Source: a virus. Taken from it: a DNA stretch of 53,032 bases. Made by a program: the position numbers and the translations under genes. The stretch spans positions 1 through 53,032 of IMG/VR virus record IMGVR_UViG_3300041409_000651, one strand, 5' to 3'. The notes under the pieces were generated by a model. It was not told the origin of the DNA and did not search any database. It saw only the letters and a program-made list of their open reading frames with translations. Positions 45,453 to 53,011 of this stretch are shown here, in pieces. Each line of letters begins with the position of its first letter. The first letter of the stretch is position 1.

Positions 45453-46132
45453 CCCGCCTCGTCTTCCGGCCGATCGAGTCGTGGCCGGGCACGTTGACCG
45501 CCGAGCGCGACTACTCGCCGTTCTCGGCGGACTGGCGCGACACGCTCGACCTCCTCGACCGGGAGCTTCACTTCCTCGGCGTGCGCGACGAGGCGGTCGT
45601 GCAGGTCGCTCTCCCCGAGCGCTCGTTCCGTGCGAGCGGCGAGATCCGCGGCGACGCCCGCGAGCCCGACCATCCCGGCGTGATCCTCTCGTTCGAGTCG
45701 AAGCTCGGCCCGCTCCGCTACTGGACCGACCGGTTCACGGCCCGCGGCTACACGGGCACCGGTCCGAAGGCGTCGTGGAAGCACAACCTCCGAGCGGTGG
45801 CGAAGGGACTCGAATCGCTCCGCACCGTCGAGCGGTACGGGATCGCCGAGCGCGGCGAGCAGTACGCCGGGTGGAAGCAACTCGGCGCGGGCACGCCGCT
45901 CGGCCCGCCGCAACCCATGACCCGAGACGAGGCCGCCCGGATCCTCCTCGTCGGCGCCGACATGCCGACGTCGGCGCTCGCCGAGGTACTCACCGACCCC
46001 GACTTCGTAGCGATCGCCTACCGGATCGCGGCGAAGCGGAACCACCCGGACACCGGCGGCTCGGCCGACGTGTTCCGCAAGATCTCCGAGGCGCGAGACG
46101 TGCTCCTCGGCCAACAGAAAGCAGGAACCTGA
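45449..46132 (+). CDS. J-domain (DnaJ-like) phage protein, 227 aa
   Basis: GTG in a GTGA overlap. The N-terminal 150 residues belong to a conserved phage domain (FRPIESWPGTLTAERDYSPF, HPGVILSFESKLGPLRYW, AVAKGLESLRTVERYGIAER). The C-terminal 60 residues end in a J-domain core: AYRIAAKRNHPDTGGSADVF and KISEARDVLL, with the HPD motif. J-domains stimulate the ATPase of Hsp70 (DnaK). Phage versions could borrow host DnaK for replication complex remodelling, as in lambda replication. No zinc finger of full DnaJ is present. Confidence 0.75.
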   Translation: MTRLVFRPIESWPGTLTAERDYSPFSADWRDTLDLLDRELHFLGVRDEAVVQVALPERSFRASGEIRGDAREPDHPGVILSFESKLGPLRYWTDRFTARGYTGTGPKASWKHNLRAVAKGLESLRTVERYGIAERGEQYAGWKQLGAGTPLGPPQPMTRDEAARILLVGADMPTSALAEVLTDPDFVAIAYRIAAKRNHPDTGGSADVFRKISEARDVLLGQQKAGT

Positions 46133-46134
46133 AC

Positions 46135-46548
46135 ATGGCGAAGCTCCCGAAGTTCGGCAAGCGGAACGTGCGGAAAGCCGGGCTCACCGTCCGGAAGACC
46201 GGCGACGGCTTGTCCGAGGCGCTCGCGTTCGAGCCGGTCGCGTACTGGCCGGGCGACGAGATCTACCTCGTCGTGAAGGCGGTCGTCGTCGACGTCGCCC
46301 ACCCCGCCGAGAACCGCAAGCACCCCGATCAGGACGACCTGACCCGGATGCACATCGCCGACGCGATCGAGGTCGCCTCGATCCCGGTCGAGGTCGCCGA
46401 GCCGCTCCTGAAGGAGGCCGACGCCCGCCTGCACGAGTTCCGTCTCGCGGCGTCCCTCGAAGAGGAACGGGCCGCCGGGATCCAGCGCCTCGACGACGCG
46501 CTCGAACCGACCGGCACGGAGGGCGGCGACGGTGGCGGCGAAGAGTGA
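46135..46548 (+). CDS. Hypothetical protein, 137 aa
   Basis: ATG two bases after the J-domain gene stop. Basic N-terminus (KLPKFGKRNVRKAGLTVRKT), beta-rich middle (AYWPGDEIYLVVKAVVVDV) and acidic helical end. No recognised family; possibly a small nucleic-acid-binding protein. Overlaps the following HTH gene by 17 bases. Confidence 0.55.
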   Translation: MAKLPKFGKRNVRKAGLTVRKTGDGLSEALAFEPVAYWPGDEIYLVVKAVVVDVAHPAENRKHPDQDDLTRMHIADAIEVASIPVEVAEPLLKEADARLHEFRLAASLEEERAAGIQRLDDALEPTGTEGGDGGGEE

Positions 46549-46780
46549 GCCGCGCCGGGGACCGACCCCGGCGCAGCAGAGAAAGATCGACGCCGACCTC
46601 GATCAGGCGGCGTCGCTCACGGCGCGTCTCCGCCGCCTCGAAGCCGAGCTAGAGGAGGCGAAGGGGGACCGGCGGATCGTGTTCGCCCGACTCCGCAAGG
46701 CGGGCGTGACCGCTCAGAAGATCGCCGACCGGTGCGGGATCACGGACGCGGCGGTGCACGCCACGCTCCGAAAGGGCTAG
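46532..46780 (+). CDS. Small HTH protein with coiled-coil N-terminus, 82 aa
   Basis: GTG start. Residues 18-50 are a charged coiled coil (DADLDQAASLTARLRRLEAE). The C-terminal third has a helix-turn-helix, LRKAGVTAQKIADRCGITDA with AAVHATLRKG. Likely a dimeric DNA-binding regulator. Its place directly ahead of a MerR-like gene suggests that both control phage transcription, possibly through the TCGGCTAC elements. Confidence 0.6.
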   Translation: MAAKSEPRRGPTPAQQRKIDADLDQAASLTARLRRLEAELEEAKGDRRIVFARLRKAGVTAQKIADRCGITDAAVHATLRKG

Positions 46781-46802
46781 CGCTCCGACTGCATTACCGC
46801 CG

Positions 46803-46808
46803 TACACT
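46803..46808 (+). promoter_or_regulatory. -10 box TACACT of the MerR-like gene
   Basis: TACACT follows TGCATTACCGCCG. A leader of about 20 bases with GAGAGAGG leads to the ATG at 46832. The TCGGCTAC element is absent. Confidence 0.45.
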
Positions 46809-46831
46809 CGGCGAGAGAGGACGTACACACG

Positions 46832-47254
46832 ATGGGCTCGGGCACGTTGACCGGATACCGCACGCAGCAGGTACTCACCGCCGCGGGCGTCACCATGCGG
46901 GAACTCGATTGGTGGCTCCGCCAGCGGGTCGTGTCGTCCTCTCTCGCCGAAGCGGAGGGCTCGGGTTCGTCGCGGCGCTTCTCGTTCGTCGACGTGGTCG
47001 TCGTCCGCTTCGTCGCGTTCGCCCGCCGCCGGGGGATCGAGCTTCACTCGCCGATCGTCACGCAGGGGATCGAGGGGCTCCGGGCCGCCGCGCCCGCCGA
47101 TCTCGCCTCGGGTGTCCTCGTGATCTACGACGGGCGCGGCGAGGTCGTCGGGGCGTTCGAGGCGGCCGACGTGGCGACGGAGTGCGCCGTGAACGGGGTC
47201 TCGGTCCTGATCGTCCCGCTCGACGAGATCGCCGCCGGGCTCGGCACCGCATGA
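46832..47254 (+). CDS. MerR-like transcriptional regulator, 140 aa
   Basis: ATG with GAGAGAGG upstream. Residues 7-70 resemble a MerR winged helix: YRTQQVLTAAGVTMRELDWW, then a basic wing RRFSFVDVVVVRFVAFARRRG. The C-terminal half is a small alpha/beta domain (GVLVIYDGRGEVVGAFEAAD) that could sense a ligand or form a dimer. MerR proteins bind palindromes between -35 and -10 boxes with a long spacer. The phage elements at 7671-7701 and 49123-49143 have such geometry, so this is the first candidate for the regulon regulator. Confidence 0.6.
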   Translation: MGSGTLTGYRTQQVLTAAGVTMRELDWWLRQRVVSSSLAEAEGSGSSRRFSFVDVVVVRFVAFARRRGIELHSPIVTQGIEGLRAAAPADLASGVLVIYDGRGEVVGAFEAADVATECAVNGVSVLIVPLDEIAAGLGTA

Positions 47255-47370
47255 GTACGGATCCGTCGGAAGTCGAACACGAGTGCATGACCGTGCGGAT
47301 ACTCGACAGGCGTCGGCGTCGTCGTGCAGAGGTGCGCGAGTCCGACGAGGATCGGGTAGAGGTCCCGTAG
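47251..47370 (+). CDS. Very small basic protein, 39 aa
   Basis: ATG in an ATGA overlap with the MerR-like gene. Sequence begins MSTDPSEVEHECMTV and has a run of arginines (DRRRRRRAEV) before an acidic end. The coupling supports translation. Its TAG stop lies in the next regulon element. Confidence 0.45.
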   Translation: MSTDPSEVEHECMTVRILDRRRRRRAEVRESDEDRVEVP

Positions 47371-47421
47371 TCGGCTTCGGAATGGTGGTACGCTTCGGGG
47401 CGTCAACCCATTCCCAAGGAG
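47367..47421 (+). promoter_or_regulatory. Regulon element (GTAGTCGGCTTCGG), -10 TACGCT and leader
   Basis: GTAGTCGGCTTCGG begins at 47367 over the upstream stop. TACGCT (47389-47394) is 12 bases further on than in the usual arrangement. The leader TCCCAAGGAG is at 47412-47421, eight bases before the ATG at 47430. Confidence 0.6.
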
Positions 47422-47429
47422 CCGACACC

Positions 47430-49046
47430 ATGACCTTCACCCCCACCGACGAGCAGGCGACGGCGCTCGACCTGTTCCGCACCGGGCAGTCCCTCGCGAT
47501 CGAGGCGGGCGCCGGTGCCGGGAAGACGAGCACCCTTCAGTTGCTCGGGAACTCGACGACCGCCCGCGGTCAGTACCTCGCGTTTAACAAGGCGATAGTG
47601 ACCGAGGCCGGGTCGAAGATGCCCGGCAACGTGGCGTGCTCGACCGCCCACTCGCTCGCCTTCCGGGCCGTCGGCCGGAACATGAAGCACCGCCTCGACG
47701 CCCACCGCATGAAGTCGCAGGAGATCGCGAAGATCATCGGGATCGACCGGCAGTCCCTCGTCGTGCGGCACGGCTCGCAGACGAAGGTTCTCCAGCCGTC
47801 GTACCTCGCCGGGCTCGCGATGCGGGCGATCACCACGTTCTGCCAGACCGCCGACGACGTGCCCGGCGAGCGCCACGTCCCGTACGTCGAGGGGATCGAC
47901 CTCCCGACCGAGGCCGGGAAGCGGACGTGGAAGAACAACGACGAGGTGCGCCGGATGCTCGCGCCGCTCCTGCCGCAGATGTGGCGGGACCTGACCGACA
48001 AGGGCGGCCGCCTCCCGTACAAGCACGAGCACTACCTGAAGGCGTGGCAGCTTGACCGGCCCACGATCCACGCCGACTTCCTCCTGATCGACGAGGCGCA
48101 GGATCTCTCGCCGGTCATGCTCGCGATCGCCGCCGAGCAGCATCACGCGCAACTCGTGTTCGTCGGCGACTCGCAGCAGCAGATCTACGAGTTCACGGGC
48201 GCCGTGAACGCTCTCGCGAACGTGGCCGCCACGAACCGCGCGTTCCTCACGCAGTCGTTCCGGTTCGGCCAACCGATCGCCGACGTCGCGAACCTGATCC
48301 TCGGGACCCTGAACGCCGAACTCCGCCTCACCGGCACCGACCGGGTGTCGTCGTCGGTGACCCCGATCGACGAGCCCGACGTGATCCTGTCCCGCACGAA
48401 CGCTTCGGCGACGTCGACGCTCCTCCGCCTCACGAAGAGCGGGAAGCGGGTCCACCTCATCGGCGGCGGCGAGGACGTCCTGTCGTTCGCCCGAGCGGCC
48501 CGCGACCTGAAGGCGCAGACCCGCACCTACCACCCCGACCTGTCGTGCTTCGAGACGTGGGGCGAGGTTCAGGACTACGTGTCGAACGACCCGCAGGGCT
48601 CGGACCTGAAGCTCCTCGTCGACCTCATGGACGACAACGACCCCGACGTCGTGATCGACACGCTCTCGCGGATGCCCGCCGAGCGCGACGCCGACGTCGT
48701 CCTCTCGACCGCCCACAAGGCGAAGGGCCGCGAGTGGGACCGGGTGCAACTGGCCGGGGACTTCCCCGACCCCGACGAGAAGGACGTCTCCGACGGCGAG
48801 TGGCGGCTCCTGTACGTCGCAGCGACCCGCGCCCGCCGCGAACTCGACGTGACCGGATGCGGCGCGATCTCGTCGCTCATGCGGGCCGAGGTCGAGTCGG
48901 CCGCCGCTCCCGCCGCGGTGGCGCCGGTGCCCGTCCTCGTGCCCGCAGAGGCGCCGTCGACGTCGTGCCCGAGGTGCGGAACCGAAGGCGCCCGCTCGGC
49001 CCGCACGGGGATCGTGAGCGCGACCCACCGGTGCCCGATCGGGTAG
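47430..49046 (+). CDS. UvrD/Rep-like superfamily 1 DNA helicase, 538 aa
   Basis: Behind a regulon leader. Motif I is GAGAGKTS (residues 27-34), motif II DEAQD (221-225), motif III GDSQQQIYEF, then SFRFGQPIAD, STAHKAKGREWDRV (motif V region) and LLYVAATRARREL (motif VI). The C-terminus adds CPRCGTEGARSARTG with a final Cys, a small zinc ribbon. Such helicases unwind or clear DNA ahead of replication and recombination. It is the only helicase in the genome, while a DnaB homologue is missing. A strong terminator follows at 49076. Confidence 0.85.
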   Translation: MTFTPTDEQATALDLFRTGQSLAIEAGAGAGKTSTLQLLGNSTTARGQYLAFNKAIVTEAGSKMPGNVACSTAHSLAFRAVGRNMKHRLDAHRMKSQEIAKIIGIDRQSLVVRHGSQTKVLQPSYLAGLAMRAITTFCQTADDVPGERHVPYVEGIDLPTEAGKRTWKNNDEVRRMLAPLLPQMWRDLTDKGGRLPYKHEHYLKAWQLDRPTIHADFLLIDEAQDLSPVMLAIAAEQHHAQLVFVGDSQQQIYEFTGAVNALANVAATNRAFLTQSFRFGQPIADVANLILGTLNAELRLTGTDRVSSSVTPIDEPDVILSRTNASATSTLLRLTKSGKRVHLIGGGEDVLSFARAARDLKAQTRTYHPDLSCFETWGEVQDYVSNDPQGSDLKLLVDLMDDNDPDVVIDTLSRMPAERDADVVLSTAHKAKGREWDRVQLAGDFPDPDEKDVSDGEWRLLYVAATRARRELDVTGCGAISSLMRAEVESAAAPAAVAPVPVLVPAEAPSTSCPRCGTEGARSARTGIVSATHRCPIG

Positions 49047-49075
49047 CGTCTCGCAGGCGAGGCATCGGCAGGCAC

Positions 49076-49103
49076 GGGCGGTCGTCCTACGGGACGGCCG
49101 CCC
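49076..49103 (+). terminator. Strong terminator hairpin after the helicase gene
   Basis: GGGCGGTCGTCC (49076-49087) pairs with GGACGGCCGCCC (49092-49103) over 12 positions with one G-U pair and a four-base loop TACG. It lies about 30 bases after the stop and just before the next promoter. Confidence 0.75.
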
Positions 49104-49122
49104 GCTCCGCGTCTACACATCC

Positions 49123-49169
49123 GTAGCCGACTTCGGCTACACTTCGTGTCGGCACCCCATCCCAAGGAG
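49123..49169 (+). promoter_or_regulatory. Full palindromic regulon promoter and leader
   Basis: GTAGCCGACTTCGGCTAC (49123-49140) is the most complete operator: GTAGCCGA and TCGGCTAC are perfect inverted halves. It overlaps the -10 box TACACT (49138-49143). The leader TCCCAAGGAG (49160-49169) precedes the ATG at 49176. Confidence 0.75.
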
Positions 49170-49175
49170 ACCACC

Positions 49176-49445
49176 ATGCCGAAACTCCGTCCCTTCGACG
49201 GCTTCACCGACTGGCAGCAAGCCAACGGCGAGCACGTCACGACCACCGTCGACGGCGAGGAAGTCGTCGACCTCGACACCGTCGGCGCCGAGATCGCACG
49301 AGAGGTCGTCGTGCACTACACCGCGCAGGCGGTCCTCGCCGCGGCGATCGACTTCGTGAACGCGTTCGAGGCGGGCGCACCGTGCGACGTGACGCTCCTC
49401 GTCGAGCGCGTCGAGTCCTATCGGGAAGCGACGGACCTCCGATGA
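49176..49445 (+). CDS. Hypothetical protein, 89 aa
   Basis: First gene of the operon behind the full palindromic promoter. Alpha/beta, with GEEVVDLDTVGAEIAREVVV as a notable helix. No known motif. Coupled to the next gene by an ATGA overlap. Confidence 0.6.
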   Translation: MPKLRPFDGFTDWQQANGEHVTTTVDGEEVVDLDTVGAEIAREVVVHYTAQAVLAAAIDFVNAFEAGAPCDVTLLVERVESYREATDLR

Positions 49446-49741
49446 CCGGCCGCATCGTGGCGCAGAAGCCGCTCACCGTCCGCGTGCAGTCCCTCGCCGA
49501 CGTCGAGACCCCGAAGCTCCCGAAGATGGTCGAGATCCGCGACGACCTGTCCGACCTGATCGACCACCTCGAAACGGCGGTCGGAGCGGCGAACGAGATC
49601 GTCGACGCGGTCGACTCCTACGAGAACGCCGAGCCGGGCCGTGACGGCGCCGACGAGCGCGCCGACGCCCGCGAGACCGTGAAGGACGCCGCCGAGACGC
49701 TCGCCTCGGCGCTCGTCGAGATCTCGGGGAAGCTCTCGTGA
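49442..49741 (+). CDS. Helical hypothetical protein, 99 aa
   Basis: ATG in an ATGA overlap. Mostly helical and acidic (EIRDDLSDLIDHLETAVGAA, ETVKDAAETLASALVEISGK). No cysteine or membrane segment. Precedes the small Cys/His gene. The function is unknown. Confidence 0.55.
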   Translation: MTGRIVAQKPLTVRVQSLADVETPKLPKMVEIRDDLSDLIDHLETAVGAANEIVDAVDSYENAEPGRDGADERADARETVKDAAETLASALVEISGKLS

Positions 49742-50016
49742 GCGCCGTCGACGTCGACGACGTGATTCCGGCGACCGAGCGCGGCGGCTACCTCGTCGCC
49801 TCCGAGTCGCAACCCGGCGTGTGGTGGTTCGTGACGGTCCTTCCCGGCCGTCTCGTCTGCCCGTGCCCGAGAGGCGCTCAGATCGAGCGTGAGCGCGGCG
49901 ACGTCGGCGCTCCCGCCTTCTGCCGCCACGGCCGCCGCGTCCTCGCCTTCACGGACGCTCAGGGCATCGCAGCGCGGCGCCCGAGCGCTCCGCCTCACCC
50001 CGGATTCGTGGACTGA
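49738..50016 (+). CDS. SWIM-like Cys/His mini-protein, 92 aa
   Basis: GTG in a GTGA overlap. The central part has GVWWFVTVLPGRLVCPCPRG and later FCRHGRRVLAF. The CPC ... CRH spacing is like a SWIM zinc finger (CxC ... CxH), found in DNA-binding proteins and transposases. It is directly before the mini-A-like gene and may assist it in DNA binding. The assignment is by pattern only. Confidence 0.55.
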   Translation: MSAVDVDDVIPATERGGYLVASESQPGVWWFVTVLPGRLVCPCPRGAQIERERGDVGAPAFCRHGRRVLAFTDAQGIAARRPSAPPHPGFVD

Positions 50017-50017
50017 C

Positions 50018-51058
50018 GTGGCACGCATCGCGTACGAGAAGTGGACCCCGCGCGGCGACGCGCTCGACATGGTCGCGAAGGCGAACGCCGTCTGCGCCGA
50101 CTACCGCCAACAGGGCTACGACCTGACGCTCCGCCAGTTGTATTACCAGTTCGTCGCGCGGGGATGGATCCCGAACTCGCAGCGCTCCTACAAGCGCCTC
50201 GGCGACGTCGTGAACAAGGCACGCATGGCCGGGCTCATGGATTGGGACTACATCGTCGACCGGACCCGGAACGTGCAGACGCTCGGCCACTGGTCGAGCC
50301 CGGCGTCGATCATCCGGGGCGCCGCGAACTCCTACGCCCGCGACAAGTGGTCGGACCAGCCGACGCGCGTCGAGGTGTGGGTCGAGAAGGAAGCGCTCGC
50401 CGGTGTCGTCGAGCAGGTCGCCGAACGCCACGACGTCTCGTACTTCTCGTGCCGCGGCTACGTGTCGCAGTCCGAGCAGTGGGGCGCCGCACAACGCCTC
50501 GGCCGCTACATCGAGGCCGGGCAGAACGTCGTGATCCTGCACCTCGGCGACCACGACCCGAGTGGCATCGACATGACCCGCGACATCCGCGAGCGGATCG
50601 GGACGTTCCTCACGCAGGACTACCTCAACCGGCACGTCTCGGACTTCGAGGGCGACTCGGTCCTGACCTCGAAGATTTGGGACGCGATGGCCGAGCGGAC
50701 GTCGGCGACGTTCCCATTCGTCGTCGAGCGAATCGCGCTCAACATGGATCAGATCGAGGAGTACGAGCCGCCGCCGAACCCGGCGAAGACGACCGACTCG
50801 CGCTTCGAGTCCTACGAGGCCGAGTACGGCGAGGAGTCGTGGGAGCTTGACGCTCTCGACCCGTCGACCCTCGATGCTCTGATCGAGGAACACGTCCTCG
50901 ATCTCCGCGACGACGTCCTCTACTTCGAGCAGGAGGCGATCGAGGAGCGTCACCGGATCCTGCTCACCGAGACCTCGAACCGGTGGACCGACGTCGTGGA
51001 CTTCCTCACCGAACCCGACGAGGACGACGACGATCCCGAAGTGGTCGAGGACGAGTGA
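50018..51058 (+). CDS. Spo11/Topo VI-A-like (mini-A) protein with Toprim domain, 346 aa
   Basis: GTG start. Residues 34-75 form a winged helix with LTLRQLYYQFVARGW; Y42/Y43 correspond to the catalytic tyrosine of Topo VI-A and Spo11. The Toprim domain is shown by VEVWVEKEALAG (E123/E125) and VVILHLGDHDPSGID with D178 and D180. These residues bind the metal ion for DNA cleavage. The acidic C-terminus (EPDEDDDDPEVVEDE) is separate. No B subunit (GHKL ATPase) is in the window, as in reported mini-A proteins of phages. The likely act is double-strand DNA cleavage or rejoining, for replication, recombination or host DNA damage. The biological role is open. Confidence 0.75.
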   Translation: MARIAYEKWTPRGDALDMVAKANAVCADYRQQGYDLTLRQLYYQFVARGWIPNSQRSYKRLGDVVNKARMAGLMDWDYIVDRTRNVQTLGHWSSPASIIRGAANSYARDKWSDQPTRVEVWVEKEALAGVVEQVAERHDVSYFSCRGYVSQSEQWGAAQRLGRYIEAGQNVVILHLGDHDPSGIDMTRDIRERIGTFLTQDYLNRHVSDFEGDSVLTSKIWDAMAERTSATFPFVVERIALNMDQIEEYEPPPNPAKTTDSRFESYEAEYGEESWELDALDPSTLDALIEEHVLDLRDDVLYFEQEAIEERHRILLTETSNRWTDVVDFLTEPDEDDDDPEVVEDE

Positions 51059-51261
51059 GCGCGCCGCAAGTGTTCACCGGTGCCGCTCTTGCCGAAGCCG
51101 TCGAGCAGACGACGACGTGGGCGGTCGTGATCCCTCCTCGGGGTCACGACCGCTCGGCCATGTCCCGCAACCCGCGCGGCCACGGCGCGTGGGCCGAGCC
51201 GACGCTCGTGCTCCTCCTCGACGCCGCCTTCGTCCGCTCCTACCGGGAGAACCGACCGTGA
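51055..51261 (+). CDS. Hypothetical protein, 68 aa
   Basis: GTG in a GTGA overlap. It is a compact mixed protein (TTTWAVVIPPRGHDRSAMSR, TLVLLLDAAFVRSYREN). It connects the mini-A gene and the methyltransferase gene by overlaps on both sides. The function is unknown. Confidence 0.5.
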   Translation: MSAPQVFTGAALAEAVEQTTTWAVVIPPRGHDRSAMSRNPRGHGAWAEPTLVLLLDAAFVRSYRENRP

Positions 51262-52019
51262 AGGACACCGCGCCGCATCCGGCGAAGTGGACGCAGAGCA
51301 TCCTCGACGAGATCGAGGATCTCCTCTTCGAGCATGAGGTCCCCGACGACGCGCTCGTCTTCGACCCGTTCGCAGGTCCCGACCTCGGCCGCCTCGCCGC
51401 CGCCGTCGAACCCCGCCCGGTAGCGGGGACCGAGATCGAGTGGCCGTGGGTGTCGGGCGCCGACGGGTCGATGCAGGGCGACGCGCTCCGCCCGCCGCTC
51501 CGTCCCGCCTCCGTCGGTGTCCTCGTCACGAGCCCGGCGTACGGGAACCGCATGGCCGACAACCACGACCCGAAGGACGCGTGTAAGCCGTGTGGCGGGA
51601 GCGGGGAGGCGCCTCCTCTCGCTCGGTCCGGGCCGATCCCGTGCCGGGCGTGCGGCGGCTCGGGGCTCTCGAAGCGGAACACGTACAAGCACGTCCTCGG
51701 CCGTGACCCGTCGCCGGGCGCGAGCACGGTCCTTCAGTGGGGGAAGGCGTACCGCGACTTTCACGAGGCGGCGTGGACGGTGGCGAACGACGCGCTCGCT
51801 CCCGGCGCGCTCGTCGTCGTGAACGTCAAGAACCACGTCCGAGACCACCGGGAGCGGGCCGTCGTCGAGTGGCACCTGAACGCGTGGCTCCGCCTCGGCG
51901 CCCGCCTCGAAGAGGTCCGCCGGGTCGCGGTCCGAGGGAACCGGAACGGCGAGAACGGCGACGCCCGCGTCCCGTTCGAGCGGATCCTCGTCCTCCGAGC
52001 GAAGTCGGTCGCGTGGTGA
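51258..52019 (+). CDS. DNA methyltransferase with DnaJ-like zinc insertion, 253 aa
   Basis: GTG in a GTGA overlap. The motif for cofactor binding is LVFDPFAG (D36-G40) and the catalytic loop is VTSPAYGN (S92-Y95), an amino-methyltransferase signature in which the usual second Pro is Ala. Between the catalytic loop and the rest lies an insertion with CKPCGGSGE (C109, C112) and CRACGGSG (C129, C132), two zinc knuckles like those of DnaJ. The enzyme would methylate adenine or N4 of cytosine, perhaps for protection against restriction. The unusual site order and zinc insertion leave the target unclear; tRNA is also possible. Confidence 0.7.
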   Translation: MKDTAPHPAKWTQSILDEIEDLLFEHEVPDDALVFDPFAGPDLGRLAAAVEPRPVAGTEIEWPWVSGADGSMQGDALRPPLRPASVGVLVTSPAYGNRMADNHDPKDACKPCGGSGEAPPLARSGPIPCRACGGSGLSKRNTYKHVLGRDPSPGASTVLQWGKAYRDFHEAAWTVANDALAPGALVVVNVKNHVRDHRERAVVEWHLNAWLRLGARLEEVRRVAVRGNRNGENGDARVPFERILVLRAKSVAW

Positions 52020-52249
52020 GCCGCAACCTCTACGAGATCGCCGAGGACGCGCCGCCGGGGTTCGCCGGATGGTGCGGCCGGTGCGGGCGGAAGATCGACG
52101 CCGTCACGGCGACCACGTGGGCGATCGAGCCCGGCTACTACTCGACGACCGACTTCCACATGCACCCGTGCGGGTGCGGCCCGTATCCGGATCCCGTCGA
52201 CCGGTCGTGGTGGATCTACGCGCCCGTCTACCCGCCCGAGTGGGCATGA
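52016..52249 (+). CDS. Small zinc-ribbon hypothetical protein, 77 aa
   Basis: GTG in a GTGA overlap. It has WCGRCGRK near residue 20 and HPCGCG near residue 50, suited to one zinc ion. Aromatic-rich end (SWWIYAPVYPPEWA). The role is unknown. Confidence 0.55.
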   Translation: MSRNLYEIAEDAPPGFAGWCGRCGRKIDAVTATTWAIEPGYYSTTDFHMHPCGCGPYPDPVDRSWWIYAPVYPPEWA

Positions 52250-52746
52250 GCCCGACCCTGACCGCTCCGGAAGGCGGAGCGATCTTCGACGGACCGTACC
52301 GGTACCGCCTCTGGCGCGGCCCGGAGAGCGCGCCGAACGGCCGGGTGCTCTTCGTGATGCTGAACCCGTCCACGGCCGACGCCACGCTCGACGATCAGAC
52401 GATCCGCCGGTGCCGCTACTTCACCCGCCGTGAAGGGTTCGACCGCCTCGACGTCGTGAACCTCTTCGGTCTCCGCTCGCGCGACCCGCAGGCGCTCCGC
52501 TACCACGACGACCCGATCGGCCCGAACAACGACTGGCACATCCGCGACGCCGCGGCGGTCGCCGACCTGATCGTCGTCGCATGGGGCGGCTCGATCCCCC
52601 GAGGGCTCCGCGCCCGCCCGTACGAGGTGCTCGACGCTCTACGCAAGATCGGCGACGTGTGGTGCCTCGGGCACACGGAACGCCTCGCACCGTGCCACCC
52701 GTCCCGGCTCCCGAACGCGGCGCCGCTCGTCCCGTACAAGGTCTGA
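52246..52746 (+). CDS. DUF1643 family protein, 166 aa
   Basis: ATG in an ATGA overlap. The typical sequence of the family is visible: YRYRLWRGP, VLFVMLNPSTADATLDDQTI, RRCRYFTRREGFDRLDVVNL, FGLRSRDPQAL and a C-terminal WGG ... CLGHT part. DUF1643 proteins occur in bacteria and phages. The function is not established in my knowledge; the fold may be related to nucleotide or nucleic acid enzymes. Confidence 0.8.
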   Translation: MSPTLTAPEGGAIFDGPYRYRLWRGPESAPNGRVLFVMLNPSTADATLDDQTIRRCRYFTRREGFDRLDVVNLFGLRSRDPQALRYHDDPIGPNNDWHIRDAAAVADLIVVAWGGSIPRGLRARPYEVLDALRKIGDVWCLGHTERLAPCHPSRLPNAAPLVPYKV

Positions 52747-52747
52747 C

Positions 52748-53011
52748 GTGGACGACGGCACCCGCCCGACGGACCCGTGGCGGAAGGTCACGAAGGCGGT
52801 CGCCCGCGGCGGCGGCTCGATCTTCGCTCCGATCAAGTTCCATTGGTGGTACCTGACGCTCGAATGTGGGCACGAGGTCGAACGCCGGATCCGGTGGCTC
52901 CCGATCGAGAACGCGCCGAAGGGGTGGGCGGCGTTGCATCGAGGCGTCTCCCTCGACCGGCTCCCGCCCGACCCGAAGCGCGCCCGATGCTCCGAGTGCG
53001 GCCGTGCCTGA
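52748..53011 (+). CDS. Zinc-binding hypothetical protein, 87 aa
   Basis: GTG one base after the previous stop. After a basic N-terminus (DPWRKVTKAVARGGG) come WYLTLECGHEVERRI and CSECGRA at the end. C-x-H ... CxxC is enough for one zinc ion. The last 16 codons are duplicated at 1-48 as part of the terminal repeat. The stop overlaps the start of the gene at 41 (53004 in this copy), so the operon runs across the map junction. Confidence 0.6.
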   Translation: MDDGTRPTDPWRKVTKAVARGGGSIFAPIKFHWWYLTLECGHEVERRIRWLPIENAPKGWAALHRGVSLDRLPPDPKRARCSECGRA

